Part shown: positions 1-7,120 of the stretch, in pieces
How the letters are laid out: each line of letters starts with the position of its first letter
Numbering within the stretch: the first letter of the stretch is position 1
Source of the DNA: an uncultured Planctomycetaceae bacterium
Lineage (GTDB): Bacteria > Planctomycetota > Planctomycetia > Planctomycetales > Planctomycetaceae
Assembly: GCA_903858815.1 (NCBI GenBank)
Contig: CAIOKE010000329.1
Span: 1 to 43,856 of the forward strand
Direction: 5' to 3'
Length of the DNA stretch: 43,856 nt
The notes under the pieces: model-generated
What the model was told of the DNA's origin: nothing
The model's database searches: none
What the model saw: the letters and a program-made list of their open reading frames with translations, nothing else
Program-made: the position numbers and the translations under genes

Positions 1-99
1 ATCCCCGGGACCACCGAGCACCAGCTCGGTAACCACAACACCACACACCCCCAACCTCGTCACACCACCATCCCCGGGACCACCGAGCACCAGCTCGGT
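1..99. repeat. Two direct copies of a 30-bp hairpin repeat
   Basis: The same 30 bases occur at 1-30 and 70-99. Each copy contains the inverted repeat ACCGAGC-ACCA-GCTCGGT, a 7-bp stem with a 4-base loop. The 39 bases between the copies are AC-rich and not repeated. A related, diverged hairpin lies at 32837-32857, so this looks like a dispersed intergenic element rather than a local duplication. It precedes the DNA ligase gene. The first copy may continue beyond the window edge. Confidence 0.8.
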
Positions 100-141
100 G
101 CCCCCCCTGCACATTGCCCACCGCCCAGACAGCGTTTCACC

Positions 142-178
142 AAACCCTCCCCCCCAAACCCTCCCCCCCAAACCCTCC
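142..178. repeat. 14-bp C-rich tandem repeat
   Basis: AAACCCTCC recurs at 142, 156 and 170, giving two full 14-base units (AAACCCTCCCCCCC) and a partial third. It is a low-complexity tract 100 bp upstream of the ligase start. No function can be read from it. Confidence 0.8.
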
Positions 179-279
179 ACTCCCCACACCGCCCGCCCCC
201 GCAACTTGCCTTTGTCGCCCACGCGACTATACATTCGCTGCACACTTCCACGCTCCCGAGGGTCCCGCGAAAGCACACC

Positions 280-2082
280 ATGCAGCAGTTTGCCGCCCTC
301 TACCAACAGCTCGACAGCACCACCAAAACCAGCGAAAGACTGCTGGCTCTCGCGCGCTACTTCCGCGATGCCCCACCGGAAGACGCAGCCTGGTGCGTCT
401 GGTTCCTCTGCGGTGAACGCCCGCGGCGAGCAGTCACCGTGGGACTGCTGCAGACATGGTGCGCCGAACTCGCCGGACTCCCACAATGGCTGTTCGACGT
501 CAGCCGCGAATTCGTCGGCGACCTCGCAGAAACCATCGCTCTGCTGCTGCCACCCCCGGCCACACACTCCAGTGAAGGACTGCACCACTGGGTCACCGAA
601 CGCCTGCTCCCACTGGCCTCCCAGACACCGGAACAACGCCGCGAAGCAGTCCTCCAGGCCTGGAATACTCTCCCCGGCACACAACGCTTCCTGTTCAACA
701 AACTGCTGACCGGCGGCTTTCGCGTCGGAGTTTCACGACGCCTGATCATTCGCAGCCTCGCGGACTTCTCCGGACTGCCCGCCGACGTCATCGCTCACCG
801 ATTGATGGGACACTGGAAACCCTCCGCCCACTTCTTTCATCAACTCGTCGCCCCTGAAACTGCCGACGCAGATATCAGTCGCCCCTACCCGTTCTGCCTC
901 GCCCACCCGCTGCCGCAGGACGATGCAGCAGAAATCCTCAATCCCACCCTGCACCCCAGACTCGGCACAGCCACCGACTGGATCATCGAATGGAAATGGG
1001 ACGGGATTCGAGCCCAGCTGATTCGTCGTCAAGGCCACACCTTTCTCTGGTCCCGTGGCGAAGAACTACTCACCGATCGCTTCCCCGAACTCGAACAGGC
1101 ATGCGCCCAACTCCCCGATGGCACTGTACTCGACGGCGAAATCACAGCATGGAAAAACGAACAGTTGCTGCCCTTCACGGAACTGCAGAAACGCATCCAC
1201 CGACGCAGCGTCACCGCCCGACTGCAGGCCACCGTCCCCGTCCGCTTCATCGCCTTCGACCTGCTTGAACACAACGGCTCAGACCTTCGTCAGCAGCCTG
1301 GGTTGCAGCGCCGCCAGCAACTCGAAACTCTTCTGCAGCTCCCACAGCTGCACCCGCAGCTGCAGCTGGCCCCCCGCCTGCCAGCCACCACCTGGACTGA
1401 CTGCTGGACACTTCGCCAGAACTGTCGCGAACAACGAGTCGAAGGACTGATGCTGAAACACACTGCCGCTGTCTATGAAACCGGACGCGTCGTCGGAGCC
1501 TGGTGGAAGTGGAAAACGGAACCGTTTCACTGTGACGCCGTCCTCCTCTACGCCCAGCGCGGCCATGGCAGACGAGCCGGCAAGTACACGGACTTCACCT
1601 TCGGCGTCCGCTCCGGAGAAACCCTCGTGCCCTTCGCCAAAGCCTACTCCGGACTGACCAACGCCGAAATCGAAGAAGTCGACCGCTTCATTCGCGACAA
1701 CACGCTCGAACGCTTCGGGCCCGTCTCCAGCGTTCGCGCCGAACTCGTGTTCGAACTGGCGTTTGAAGGCCTGCAACTTTCCCCACGGCACAAGTCAGGC
1801 ATCGCCGTCCGCTTCCCTCGCATCGCGCGCTGGCGAAAAGACAAAACTCCCGCCGACATCGATTCTCTCGAAACACTCAAAGAACTGATCCGCTGCCGCC
1901 AGACCACTGCACATCCCACACCCGATCAAACAACCCAGGCAAACACTTTAGCCGCCGAATCGCAGATCCCGGAGACACCTCCCAGGACTCGCACACGCAA
2001 AGCCAATCCCAGACAATCCACGACACAGAAGCCCCCCGCTTCACAAGGACTCGGAGGACTGTTCGCCGGACTGGAGGACTGA
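280..2082 (+). CDS. ATP-dependent DNA ligase (bacterial LigB/LigC-like, 'cisplatin damage response' type)
   Basis: Seals DNA nicks through a ligase-AMP intermediate. The 600-residue protein has an N-terminal DNA-binding domain (about 1-200, with FNKLLTGGFRVGVSRRL at 139-155, typical of this bacterial family) and then the nucleotidyltransferase motifs. These are motif I EWKWDGIR with the adenylated lysine K239, LDGEI at 284-288, FIAFDLLEHNG at 323-333, EGLMLKH at 388-394 and WWKWK at 408-412. An OB-fold region follows (about 418-545). The last 55 residues are a basic, Pro/Thr/Gln-rich tail ending GLGGLFAGLED, possibly a partner-binding peptide. In many bacteria this ligase type sits beside an Lhr-like helicase, a metallophosphoesterase and an exonuclease. 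None follows here; upstream lies outside the window. The ATG at 280 is the first that gives a full N-domain. Confidence 0.93.
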   Translation: MQQFAALYQQLDSTTKTSERLLALARYFRDAPPEDAAWCVWFLCGERPRRAVTVGLLQTWCAELAGLPQWLFDVSREFVGDLAETIALLLPPPATHSSEGLHHWVTERLLPLASQTPEQRREAVLQAWNTLPGTQRFLFNKLLTGGFRVGVSRRLIIRSLADFSGLPADVIAHRLMGHWKPSAHFFHQLVAPETADADISRPYPFCLAHPLPQDDAAEILNPTLHPRLGTATDWIIEWKWDGIRAQLIRRQGHTFLWSRGEELLTDRFPELEQACAQLPDGTVLDGEITAWKNEQLLPFTELQKRIHRRSVTARLQATVPVRFIAFDLLEHNGSDLRQQPGLQRRQQLETLLQLPQLHPQLQLAPRLPATTWTDCWTLRQNCREQRVEGLMLKHTAAVYETGRVVGAWWKWKTEPFHCDAVLLYAQRGHGRRAGKYTDFTFGVRSGETLVPFAKAYSGLTNAEIEEVDRFIRDNTLERFGPVSSVRAELVFELAFEGLQLSPRHKSGIAVRFPRIARWRKDKTPADIDSLETLKELIRCRQTTAHPTPDQTTQANTLAAESQIPETPPRTRTRKANPRQSTTQKPPASQGLGGLFAGLED

Positions 2083-2189
2083 CGCCTGTGAACTGGCCAT
2101 CAGCCACAGGATTCTGCATAATGCCCTCCCTCCGCCCCCATGGCGGTCCTGATTCCGTGATCATCAGAGGGCCACGAAAGGTACCACTC

Positions 2190-2915
2190 ATGCTGCGATT
2201 TCTCTCACTTGCCACTTTGCTGCTGTTTGCCCCCTGTGCTGCCGCGCAGGATGCTCCTGCCCAGCCCGCCGACGCCAAACAGATCTTCAATGGAAAAGAC
2301 CTCACAGGCTGGGACGGCGATCCGCGACTGTGGTCCATTCGTGACGGAGTTATTCACGGTGAAACAACCGAAGAAAACAAAGCCGATGGCAATACATTCC
2401 TGATCTGGCAGGGTGGCCGAACCGGTAACTTCGACCTGCGTCTCTCCTTCCGCTGCAATGCCACCAACAATTCCGGCATTCAATACCGCTCAAAACACAT
2501 CACAGAAGGCAACCCACGCAACAAATGGGTCGTCCGTGGCTATCAGCACGAACTGCGAAACGAAGTGGGATTCCCCAACATTTCAGGCTTCATTTACGAT
2601 GAAGGTGGCAAACGCGGTCGCATCATTCTGGTGGGCGAACGCGGGACCTGGGAAACCTCCGGTAAACAGGCCAAAGCCGAGCTCATCGATGAAGCCGGCT
2701 GGAAAACCCTGTTCCGCCTCGATGACTGGAATGACGTCATCATCCGCGCCGAAGGCAACCACATTCAGCACTACATGAATGGTCGCCTGATCCTCGATTT
2801 CCACGACAACCATCCTGAACTGGCCCTCAAGGACGGTGTCCTTGCACTGCAACTGCATGCCGGCAAACCGATGTGGGCCGAGTTCCGCGATATTCGCATT
2901 GCAGAACTCAAATAA
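2190..2915 (+). CDS. Secreted DUF1080 (3-keto-disaccharide hydrolase domain) protein
   Basis: A 241-residue protein with a signal peptide (MLRFLSLATLLLFAPCAAAQ, cleavage near residue 20) and a single DUF1080 domain opening with the diagnostic IFNGKDLTGW, followed by WSIRDGVIHGE. DUF1080 is a concanavalin-like beta-sandwich fold, abundant in Planctomycetes. Some members hydrolyse 3-keto-glycosides, but for most the substrate is unknown. The reading frame is open from 2088, but the ATG at 2190 is preferred because it starts a clean signal peptide and follows GAAAGG 9 bases upstream. It stands alone between the ligase and a terminator, so it is probably monocistronic. Confidence 0.88.
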   Translation: MLRFLSLATLLLFAPCAAAQDAPAQPADAKQIFNGKDLTGWDGDPRLWSIRDGVIHGETTEENKADGNTFLIWQGGRTGNFDLRLSFRCNATNNSGIQYRSKHITEGNPRNKWVVRGYQHELRNEVGFPNISGFIYDEGGKRGRIILVGERGTWETSGKQAKAELIDEAGWKTLFRLDDWNDVIIRAEGNHIQHYMNGRLILDFHDNHPELALKDGVLALQLHAGKPMWAEFRDIRIAELK

Positions 2916-2943
2916 ATCCTCAGTATCACGACGGAAAACACAA

Positions 2944-2984
2944 CAGGAGCGATCAGTCTCAAGGGCTGATCGCTCCTGCTGCTT
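2944..2984 (+). terminator. Strong hairpin terminator after the DUF1080 gene
   Basis: A perfect 13-bp inverted repeat (CAGGAGCGATCAG at 2944-2956, complement at 2966-2978) with a 9-base loop, 28 bases after the stop codon. The downstream tract is only weakly T-rich, so it may terminate inefficiently, or serve both this gene and the convergent gene ending at 3015. Confidence 0.7.
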
Positions 2985-3014
2985 CAAGGGGGGCTCAATA
3001 AGTTTTCTGTGAAC

Positions 3015-3464
3015 TCACTGCTGACTGGTCGGGCCGGGCAATTCGGCTGTTCGCGCAACTGCCTCACGAACGAAACACCAGCGCTGGCCCTGTTCGCCCG
3101 TCACAATGCAGAAGTTGTGCTCGGCGCCCGACTCAGGCTCCGTATGCACCGTAATCCGACGCTGCACCCCAGTCTCGTCCACAACCAGCCACACTCCCGC
3201 TGACAGCCGACTGGGCAGTGGAATCAAACGCTCATCCGCTGACACCTGCACACCACTGCCGCGAACTTCAGCAGCCGCAGAGCTGACCACAACAGGAACC
3301 GCCTGACCGACCGATTTCTGCGGTGCCACCGACGCCACCTCAGCCGCTGCTGCGCGGGCCCGAGCGATCCGCTGGCGGTCTTTAGTGATGCCCTTCTGAT
3401 CGGCATCCCAGACCGCCATGAAAATGGCAGCTGTGAGCAGAATAGCCGATACGCGCACGTTCAT
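3015..3464 (-). CDS. Small membrane-anchored or secreted protein, unknown function
   Basis: 149 residues. An N-terminal hydrophobic segment (about residues 5-19, AILLTAAIFMAVW) is followed by an Ala/Arg-rich stretch and then a domain of about 80 residues that reads like a small beta-rich fold (LIPLPSRLSAGVWLVVDETG, ITVHTEPESGAEHNFCIV, QRWCFVREAV). I do not recognise a named family. It lies on the same strand as the ABC ATPase, 187 bases downstream of it, so co-transcription is possible but not shown. Clean start, plausible composition and a convergent hairpin at 2944-2978 support it as a real gene. Confidence 0.6.
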   Translation of the reverse strand: MNVRVSAILLTAAIFMAVWDADQKGITKDRQRIARARAAAAEVASVAPQKSVGQAVPVVVSSAAAEVRGSGVQVSADERLIPLPSRLSAGVWLVVDETGVQRRITVHTEPESGAEHNFCIVTGEQGQRWCFVREAVARTAELPGPTSQQ

Positions 3465-3651
3465 GACTGGTCATCCTGTCCGAAAAATTCAGAGACACGA
3501 TGTTCATATCGGACGGCCACTGGCAGAATCTGCTGAGAAACCCACGGCGCAGCCCGCCGGAATACCGAGTTGCCGGGAACTGACACCAGCAACAGCGACT
3601 GCAGGGAAAATCACGACCGCAGGACCTGTAACGCCTGTAGCACACAAGACC

Positions 3652-4347
3652 TTACTGCAGATCCGCAGTGCCGTTCGTCAGCGTCAATGACTGCGGAAAA
3701 CGCGAGGCCAGTTCGTCGCTGTGCGTGACGCACAACAGGGCCGACTGATTCTCTGCCGCCAGCTCCAGCAGCAGACTGCCAATTTCCCCGGCCGTCACGG
3801 GATCCAGATTCCCCGTCGGTTCATCTGCCAGCAACAGAGACGGTTGCTGCAGCAAAGCCCGACACACCGCGACCCGCTGTCGCTCGCCACCGGACAACTG
3901 ACCCGGGCGTTGATGAGTGCGGTGCTCCAACCCCACCCGCTCAATCAGTTGCAGCGCCCGCTCACGCAGATTCCCATTGGCAGCAAAACCCGCCAGCGAG
4001 GGCAACAGCACGTTCTCCAGCACGCTGCACTGCGGCAGAAGCTGATGATCCTGAAAGATGAAGCCAATGTGCTGGTTCCGGAACGCCGCCAGGTCGCGAG
4101 TGGCCAGACGCCACGGGTTTTGCCCCAGAATCTCGACAGTGCCGGAGGTCGGGCGATCCAGAGTCCCCGCCAGGTACAACAACGTGCTCTTGCCACACCC
4201 CGACGGACCTCGAATCGCCACCGCCATCCCCGAAACCAGCTTCAGACTGACACCCGACAGCACGGCGATCTCTGGCTGCCCCGGCACTGCCGGCGGAAAC
4301 TCGCGAGTCACGTTCTGCATGGAAAGAACAAGTGGCATCAGGAACAT
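3652..4347 (-). CDS. ABC transporter ATP-binding protein, LolD/MacB-type
   Basis: ATPase subunit of a type VII ABC system (LolCDE, MacB or FtsE-like). All motifs are present in 231 residues: Walker [10 protein letters not shown] (47-55), Q-loop Q99 in [10 protein letters not shown], signature LSGGERQR (151-158), Walker [13 protein letters not shown] (171-182), H-loop H209 in [13 protein letters not shown] followed by a single short domain is typical of the LolD branch, which powers lipoprotein release or mechanotransmission rather than substrate import. No permease gene is adjacent on either side, so the partner must be encoded elsewhere. The start may be the ATG at 4347 or the one at 4338. 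Confidence 0.9.
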   Translation of the reverse strand: MFLMPLVLSMQNVTREFPPAVPGQPEIAVLSGVSLKLVSGMAVAIRGPSGCGKSTLLYLAGTLDRPTSGTVEILGQNPWRLATRDLAAFRNQHIGFIFQDHQLLPQCSVLENVLLPSLAGFAANGNLRERALQLIERVGLEHRTHQRPGQLSGGERQRVAVCRALLQQPSLLLADEPTGNLDPVTAGEIGSLLLELAAENQSALLCVTHSDELASRFPQSLTLTNGTADLQ

Positions 4348-4808
4348 CCGAAAAGACGGAAATCAGCATCCGGGAACACGATTCTGCGGCAAGTGCGAAT
4401 TGTACCAATTCGGCCAGCGAATTGGAAAGCCGCCGCCCCGCAGGCCGGCAGAGGCTCACACTGACCACGTGTTCCCACCGACGGGAATTCCCGATCGCCG
4501 TCGTCTCACGGGGCGGAAGACACCGCCCACAGCGGAATCATGCACGCCGTTAGTTGCAGACCTCCTGCTGTTCTGTCATATTCCCAAAGCGACTCTCGCG
4601 ACCGCAATCATGGGAATTCCACGGTTCCGGCGTGACAAGCACCCTTTCAAAGTCCTGAAAAATGTCTTGAAAGATGCTTTCGGGGGTCGCGAAGTGGGCG
4701 TTCTGGAATGCGGGGCCTCGGTTTTTCTTCATGGCCCTGCGTTCTGCAATGCGTGTTCTGCAGACCGTTACGTGTCTTGCTCCCTGTTTTGGCATGGGTC
4801 AGTCAGTC
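4348..4808. promoter_or_regulatory. Non-coding leader region upstream of the nuo operon, with an imperfect dyad
   Basis: 460 bases between the divergent ABC ATPase and nuoH. An inverted repeat CTTTCAA (4644-4650) / TTGAAAG (4667-4673) is extended outward by AAGC/GCTT with short mismatched steps. It could be an operator or a leader hairpin for nuoH. A second short hairpin, GGGCGG/CCGCCC, lies at 4511-4528. No clear sigma-70 promoter was identified. Open frames here look random and are not called. Confidence 0.35.
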
Positions 4809-6104
4809 ATGATGTTAGCTGCTCAGTCCATCGCTGATTTCCTTGCGGGAATCACCGAAGCGATTGCCCCGGGCAAGGGTCTGCAGTACGTGCTGGCCGC
4901 GGTGATTCACGCGGTCCTGCTGGTGCATGCCTTTGCTTTGTCGCCGGCCGTGTTTATCTGGCTGGAACGCAAGGTTGCCGGTCGTATTCAGGACCGCCTT
5001 GGTCCAACTCGTGTCGGCGGTCTTTTTGGCTGGCTGCAATCGCTCGCCGACGGAATCAAACTCGTTCAAAAAGAGGACCTCTGTCCTCCCGCAGCAGATT
5101 CCCTGCTGTTCCGCTCCGCCCCGTACTTCGTCTGTGTTGCATCATTTGCCGCCTTTATGGTGCTGCCCTTCAGTCATGGCTGGGTTGCCGTCGCGGCAGA
5201 CTGCGGATTGTTCATCATTCTGGCCATTCTTTCTCTGGAAGTTTTCGGCATCATCATGGCCGGCTACTCCAGCGGTTCCAAATGGTCACTCTTTGGTGGC
5301 ATGCGTGAAGCCGCTCAGATGGTCAGCTACGAAATTCCGCTCGCCATCTGTGCTCTTGTGCCGGTGATTGCTGCCGGGTCTTTGAACCTTGGCGAAATCG
5401 GCGGAATGCAGCGTGGTGGTGTTCAGAACTGGTTCATCCTTCACGACCCCTTCTCGTTCATTGCTTTCTTTGTCTACTTCGTTGTCGCTACGGCCAGTTG
5501 CAAGCGAGCCCCGTTTGACCTCGCAGAAGCCGAAAGCGAACTGGTGGGCGGATTTCACACAGAATACAGCGGAATTCGCTGGTCGTTCTTCTTCATGGGG
5601 GAATACGCCAGCATGTTCGCAGTCTGCGGCATCGCCTCCATTCTGTTCCTCGGTGGCTGGAACACCGGTATTCCCCCGCTTGACGATGCCCTCTATACAG
5701 CCCGCAATGCCAGCGGCAGCGATGGGTCAGCAATCGTTGGCTACCTTGCGAATGTGCTCGGATTGCTGGTGTTCGTCTCCAAAGCCTTCGTCGGAGTCTT
5801 CGTCCAGATCTGGCTCCGCTGGACTCTGCCAAGACTCCGAATTGACCAGGTGATGACAACCTGCCTGAAATATCTCGTACCAATCAGTTGCTTCCTGTTC
5901 CTCGGTGCCACTCTGTGGCCGCTGCTGTTGGCCACTGCGGCTCAGCGTTCTACCTGGACTCCGCAGCCCCTCGGGGCTCGTGCTGCGGCAGAACTCCGCG
6001 AATCCACAGCAGCAACCAGTGCACCGGTGGCCGAAATGCCTGTCCCCGCGGTTCCCGCAGTACAGGCTCAACTGGATGCCCGACCTGAGGGGGCTATACA
6101 ATGA
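4809..6104 (+). CDS. nuoH: NADH-quinone oxidoreductase subunit H
   Basis: Membrane subunit of respiratory complex I that contacts the peripheral arm and forms part of the quinone chamber. Recognised by FIWLERKVAGRIQDRLGPTR, GLFGWLQSLADGIKLVQKED, the ELVGGFHTEYSG motif and about eight to nine hydrophobic segments. The frame is open upstream to 4674, but family length and the lack of conservation favour the ATG at 4809 (or 4812), giving about 431 residues. The C-terminus carries an extra Ala/Pro-rich tail of about 50 residues after the last helix. The stop overlaps nuoJ by ATGA, so translation is coupled. nuoI, which often follows nuoH, is absent. Confidence 0.95.
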   Translation: MMLAAQSIADFLAGITEAIAPGKGLQYVLAAVIHAVLLVHAFALSPAVFIWLERKVAGRIQDRLGPTRVGGLFGWLQSLADGIKLVQKEDLCPPAADSLLFRSAPYFVCVASFAAFMVLPFSHGWVAVAADCGLFIILAILSLEVFGIIMAGYSSGSKWSLFGGMREAAQMVSYEIPLAICALVPVIAAGSLNLGEIGGMQRGGVQNWFILHDPFSFIAFFVYFVVATASCKRAPFDLAEAESELVGGFHTEYSGIRWSFFFMGEYASMFAVCGIASILFLGGWNTGIPPLDDALYTARNASGSDGSAIVGYLANVLGLLVFVSKAFVGVFVQIWLRWTLPRLRIDQVMTTCLKYLVPISCFLFLGATLWPLLLATAAQRSTWTPQPLGARAAAELRESTAATSAPVAEMPVPAVPAVQAQLDARPEGAIQ

Positions 6105-6709
6105 GCAACGCACTCCTGATTTCAGCAGCGTCAGCCCCTGGTGGCAACCTGTTGTTCTTCGTCTTTGCACTCGCAGCCTGTCTTTGTGCGGTCGCTGTCG
6201 TGGCTGCTCAGACGGTTGTCCGCATGGCCTTCTGGCTGGTTCTGTCGCTTGGCAGCACGGCCGCTCTGTTCTTTCTCGCAGACGCGGACTTCGTCGGTGC
6301 AGCCCAGTTGCTGATTTACGTCGGGGGTACTCTGGTACTGCTGGTCTTCGGCGTGATGCTGACTGCCAGCGGCCCGTACCTGAAAATCTCCACGTCGCCC
6401 GGCGAAATTGTGCTTGGTTCCGCAGTCGCTCTGCTGTTTCTGTTCGTTGTGATCGCCAGTATCAGCGGCGTGAATTGGCCAGCCCCTGCTGTTGCCGATG
6501 CTGGTGACCTGCAGACGACGGCCGGAAACACGCTGCGTCCGCTCGGCCTGTCCTTCCTCGGAACTCGTCCTGATCTGGATCTGGCCGACGGAGATCAGCT
6601 GTCGCCCGGATACCTGCTGCCGTTTGAGATTGTTTCAGTGCATCTGCTGGTCGTGTTGATCGGTGCCGCGTATCTGGCTCGAGCAAAACGCCGGGCGACA
6701 GGCACCTGA
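6101..6709 (+). CDS. nuoJ: NADH-quinone oxidoreductase subunit J
   Basis: Membrane-arm subunit of complex I, 202 residues, with five predicted helices. The conserved LADADFVGAAQLLIYVGGTLVLLVFGVMLT block (transmembrane helix 3 with its pi-bulge region) identifies it. It overlaps nuoH by four bases and ends 15 bases before the nuoK start, consistent with one operon. A loop of about 50 residues between helices 4 and 5 (Asp- and Thr-rich) is moderately long for the family. Confidence 0.93.
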   Translation: MSNALLISAASAPGGNLLFFVFALAACLCAVAVVAAQTVVRMAFWLVLSLGSTAALFFLADADFVGAAQLLIYVGGTLVLLVFGVMLTASGPYLKISTSPGEIVLGSAVALLFLFVVIASISGVNWPAPAVADAGDLQTTAGNTLRPLGLSFLGTRPDLDLADGDQLSPGYLLPFEIVSVHLLVVLIGAAYLARAKRRATGT

Positions 6710-6724
6710 AGGGGTTTGCGGATC

Positions 6725-7027
6725 ATGAGTCTGGATGCGTATCTGCTGGTTGGTGCTGTCTTGTTTGTGTGTGGCGTCATCTGCATGGCGACCAAACGCA
6801 ACGGGATTGGTGTGTTGATGGGTGTGGAACTGGTCCTGAATGGTGCGAACATCAACTTCGTGGCATTCTCGAAATACACCCAGCTCGGCCTTGATGGCCA
6901 GATCTTTTCTTTGTTCGTAATTGTGCTGGCAGCGGCGGAAGCAGCTGTAGCGCTGGCGATTGCTCTGAATTTCTACAACAACCATCTGACAATTGACGTG
7001 GATCGTGCCAGCAAGCTGAAAGGCTGA
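6725..7027 (+). CDS. nuoK: NADH-quinone oxidoreductase subunit K
   Basis: Small three-helix antiporter-like subunit of complex I (MrpC homologue). With the ATG at 6725 the protein has 100 residues, the usual NuoK length. AAGGGG lies 10 bases upstream and supports this start over an upstream TTG at 6716. The conserved GVELVLNGANINFVAF with its membrane glutamate, and the second glutamate in VLAAAEAAVALAIAL, are present; both belong to the proton path. Confidence 0.95.
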   Translation: MSLDAYLLVGAVLFVCGVICMATKRNGIGVLMGVELVLNGANINFVAFSKYTQLGLDGQIFSLFVIVLAAAEAAVALAIALNFYNNHLTIDVDRASKLKG

Positions 7028-7120
7028 AGCACGCCCCGAAATCGAAGGCTGGTTGGTGTGGACAGAGGATGGATTTCTCTGCCTCTGAATTCTTCTACCT
7101 GTAGTGTGCCTGGATAACCC

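Noticed and set aside
1-99. CRISPR repeat pair
   Set aside because: Only two copies with a low-complexity AC-rich spacer, and a diverged copy elsewhere; better explained as a dispersed hairpin repeat.
98-709. 203-residue plus-strand frame over the ligase start
   Set aside because: Out of frame with the conserved ligase, which has intact catalytic motifs, and Pro/Ser/Thr-rich.
4550-4795. 81-residue minus-strand frame upstream of nuoH
   Set aside because: No recognisable domain; it overlaps the nuoH leader and likely 5' end.
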